A DNA stretch of 6,327 bases, taken from contig DAOWNK010000190.1 of assembly GCA_030642635.1 (NCBI GenBank), positions 1 through 6,327 of the forward strand, given 5' to 3'. A program made the position numbers and the translations under genes. Of this stretch, positions 6,199 to 6,327 are shown piece by piece; positions within the stretch are counted from its first letter, which is position 1; each line of letters starts with the position of its first letter. Under the pieces are notes generated by a model that was given only the letters and a program-made list of their open reading frames with translations, was not told the DNA's origin and did not search any database. This DNA comes from Pirellulales bacterium (GTDB lineage: Bacteria > Planctomycetota > Planctomycetia > Pirellulales > Thermoguttaceae).

Positions 6199-6327
6199 CT
6201 ACACAAGTTTGCTAGCACAAGCGGGGCCGGCACGGACGTCGGCTAGCATGTGCTGAGCGAGATAGCGAATATGTTCAACGTCGTAGTTTTCCAACACTCG
6301 AAGCATGCTCAAAAGCATCCAGAGGCC
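6199..6327 (-). CDS. 3' end of an unrecognised minus-strand reading frame (partial)
   Basis: Forty-two codons are open from the right edge of the window to a TAG at 6199-6201, which leaves 44 bases before the kinase start. The visible peptide includes LLSMLRVLENYDVEH and IRYLAQHMLADVR, amphipathic and helix-like, ending GPACASKLV. I do not recognise a family. Its position and spacing fit a gene upstream of the kinase in the same operon, but the open length is too short to exclude chance. Confidence 0.3.
   Translation of the reverse strand, partial: GLWMLLSMLRVLENYDVEHIRYLAQHMLADVRAGPACASKLV

Overview
The window looks like a chromosomal segment from a member of the Planctomycetota, probably of moderately high GC. 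The main evidence is a DUF1559 locus, a family of pseudopilin-like proteins hugely expanded in Planctomycetota and close relatives. It is followed by a small lipoprotein with a carboxypeptidase-regulatory/transthyretin-like fold, a pairing common in that phylum. Most genes lack a recognisable Shine-Dalgarno sequence, which is also usual there. The species cannot be named from this sequence.

Layout. Positions 1-335 hold the C-terminal end of a membrane-anchored family 2 glycosyltransferase. Positions 398-1105 encode a class I SAM-dependent methyltransferase of the kind often found beside such glycosyltransferases. An 84-bp element made of two hairpins in inverted orientation (1106-1189) starts at the base after the methyltransferase stop codon. 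Positions 1241-3754 encode a full-length ComEC/Rec2 DNA-uptake channel with its N-terminal soluble domain, competence membrane domain and C-terminal metallo-beta-lactamase domain. A second, different structured element (3795-3862) follows. It abuts a decayed DUF1559 gene (3853-4831) that has lost its pilin-like N-terminus, carries an apparent +1 frameshift and is interrupted by an in-frame amber codon. The lipoprotein (4853-5311) has the only clear Shine-Dalgarno sequence I found. A long imperfect hairpin (5323-5377) separates it from a convergent, soluble, sensor-less histidine kinase (5417-6154, minus strand). The right edge carries the 3' end of an unrecognised minus-strand reading frame (6199-6327).

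How the genes relate. The glycosyltransferase and methyltransferase probably act together on a lipid-linked or cell-surface glycan. ComEC stands alone, with no other competence gene in view. The DUF1559 and lipoprotein genes form a typical planctomycete pair whose first member is now probably inactive. The kinase has no response regulator in the window.

I see no CRISPR array, tRNA, rRNA, complete transposon or convincing new multi-gene system. The most interesting content is the three unrelated structured intergenic elements, especially the one at the broken 5' end of the DUF1559 gene.
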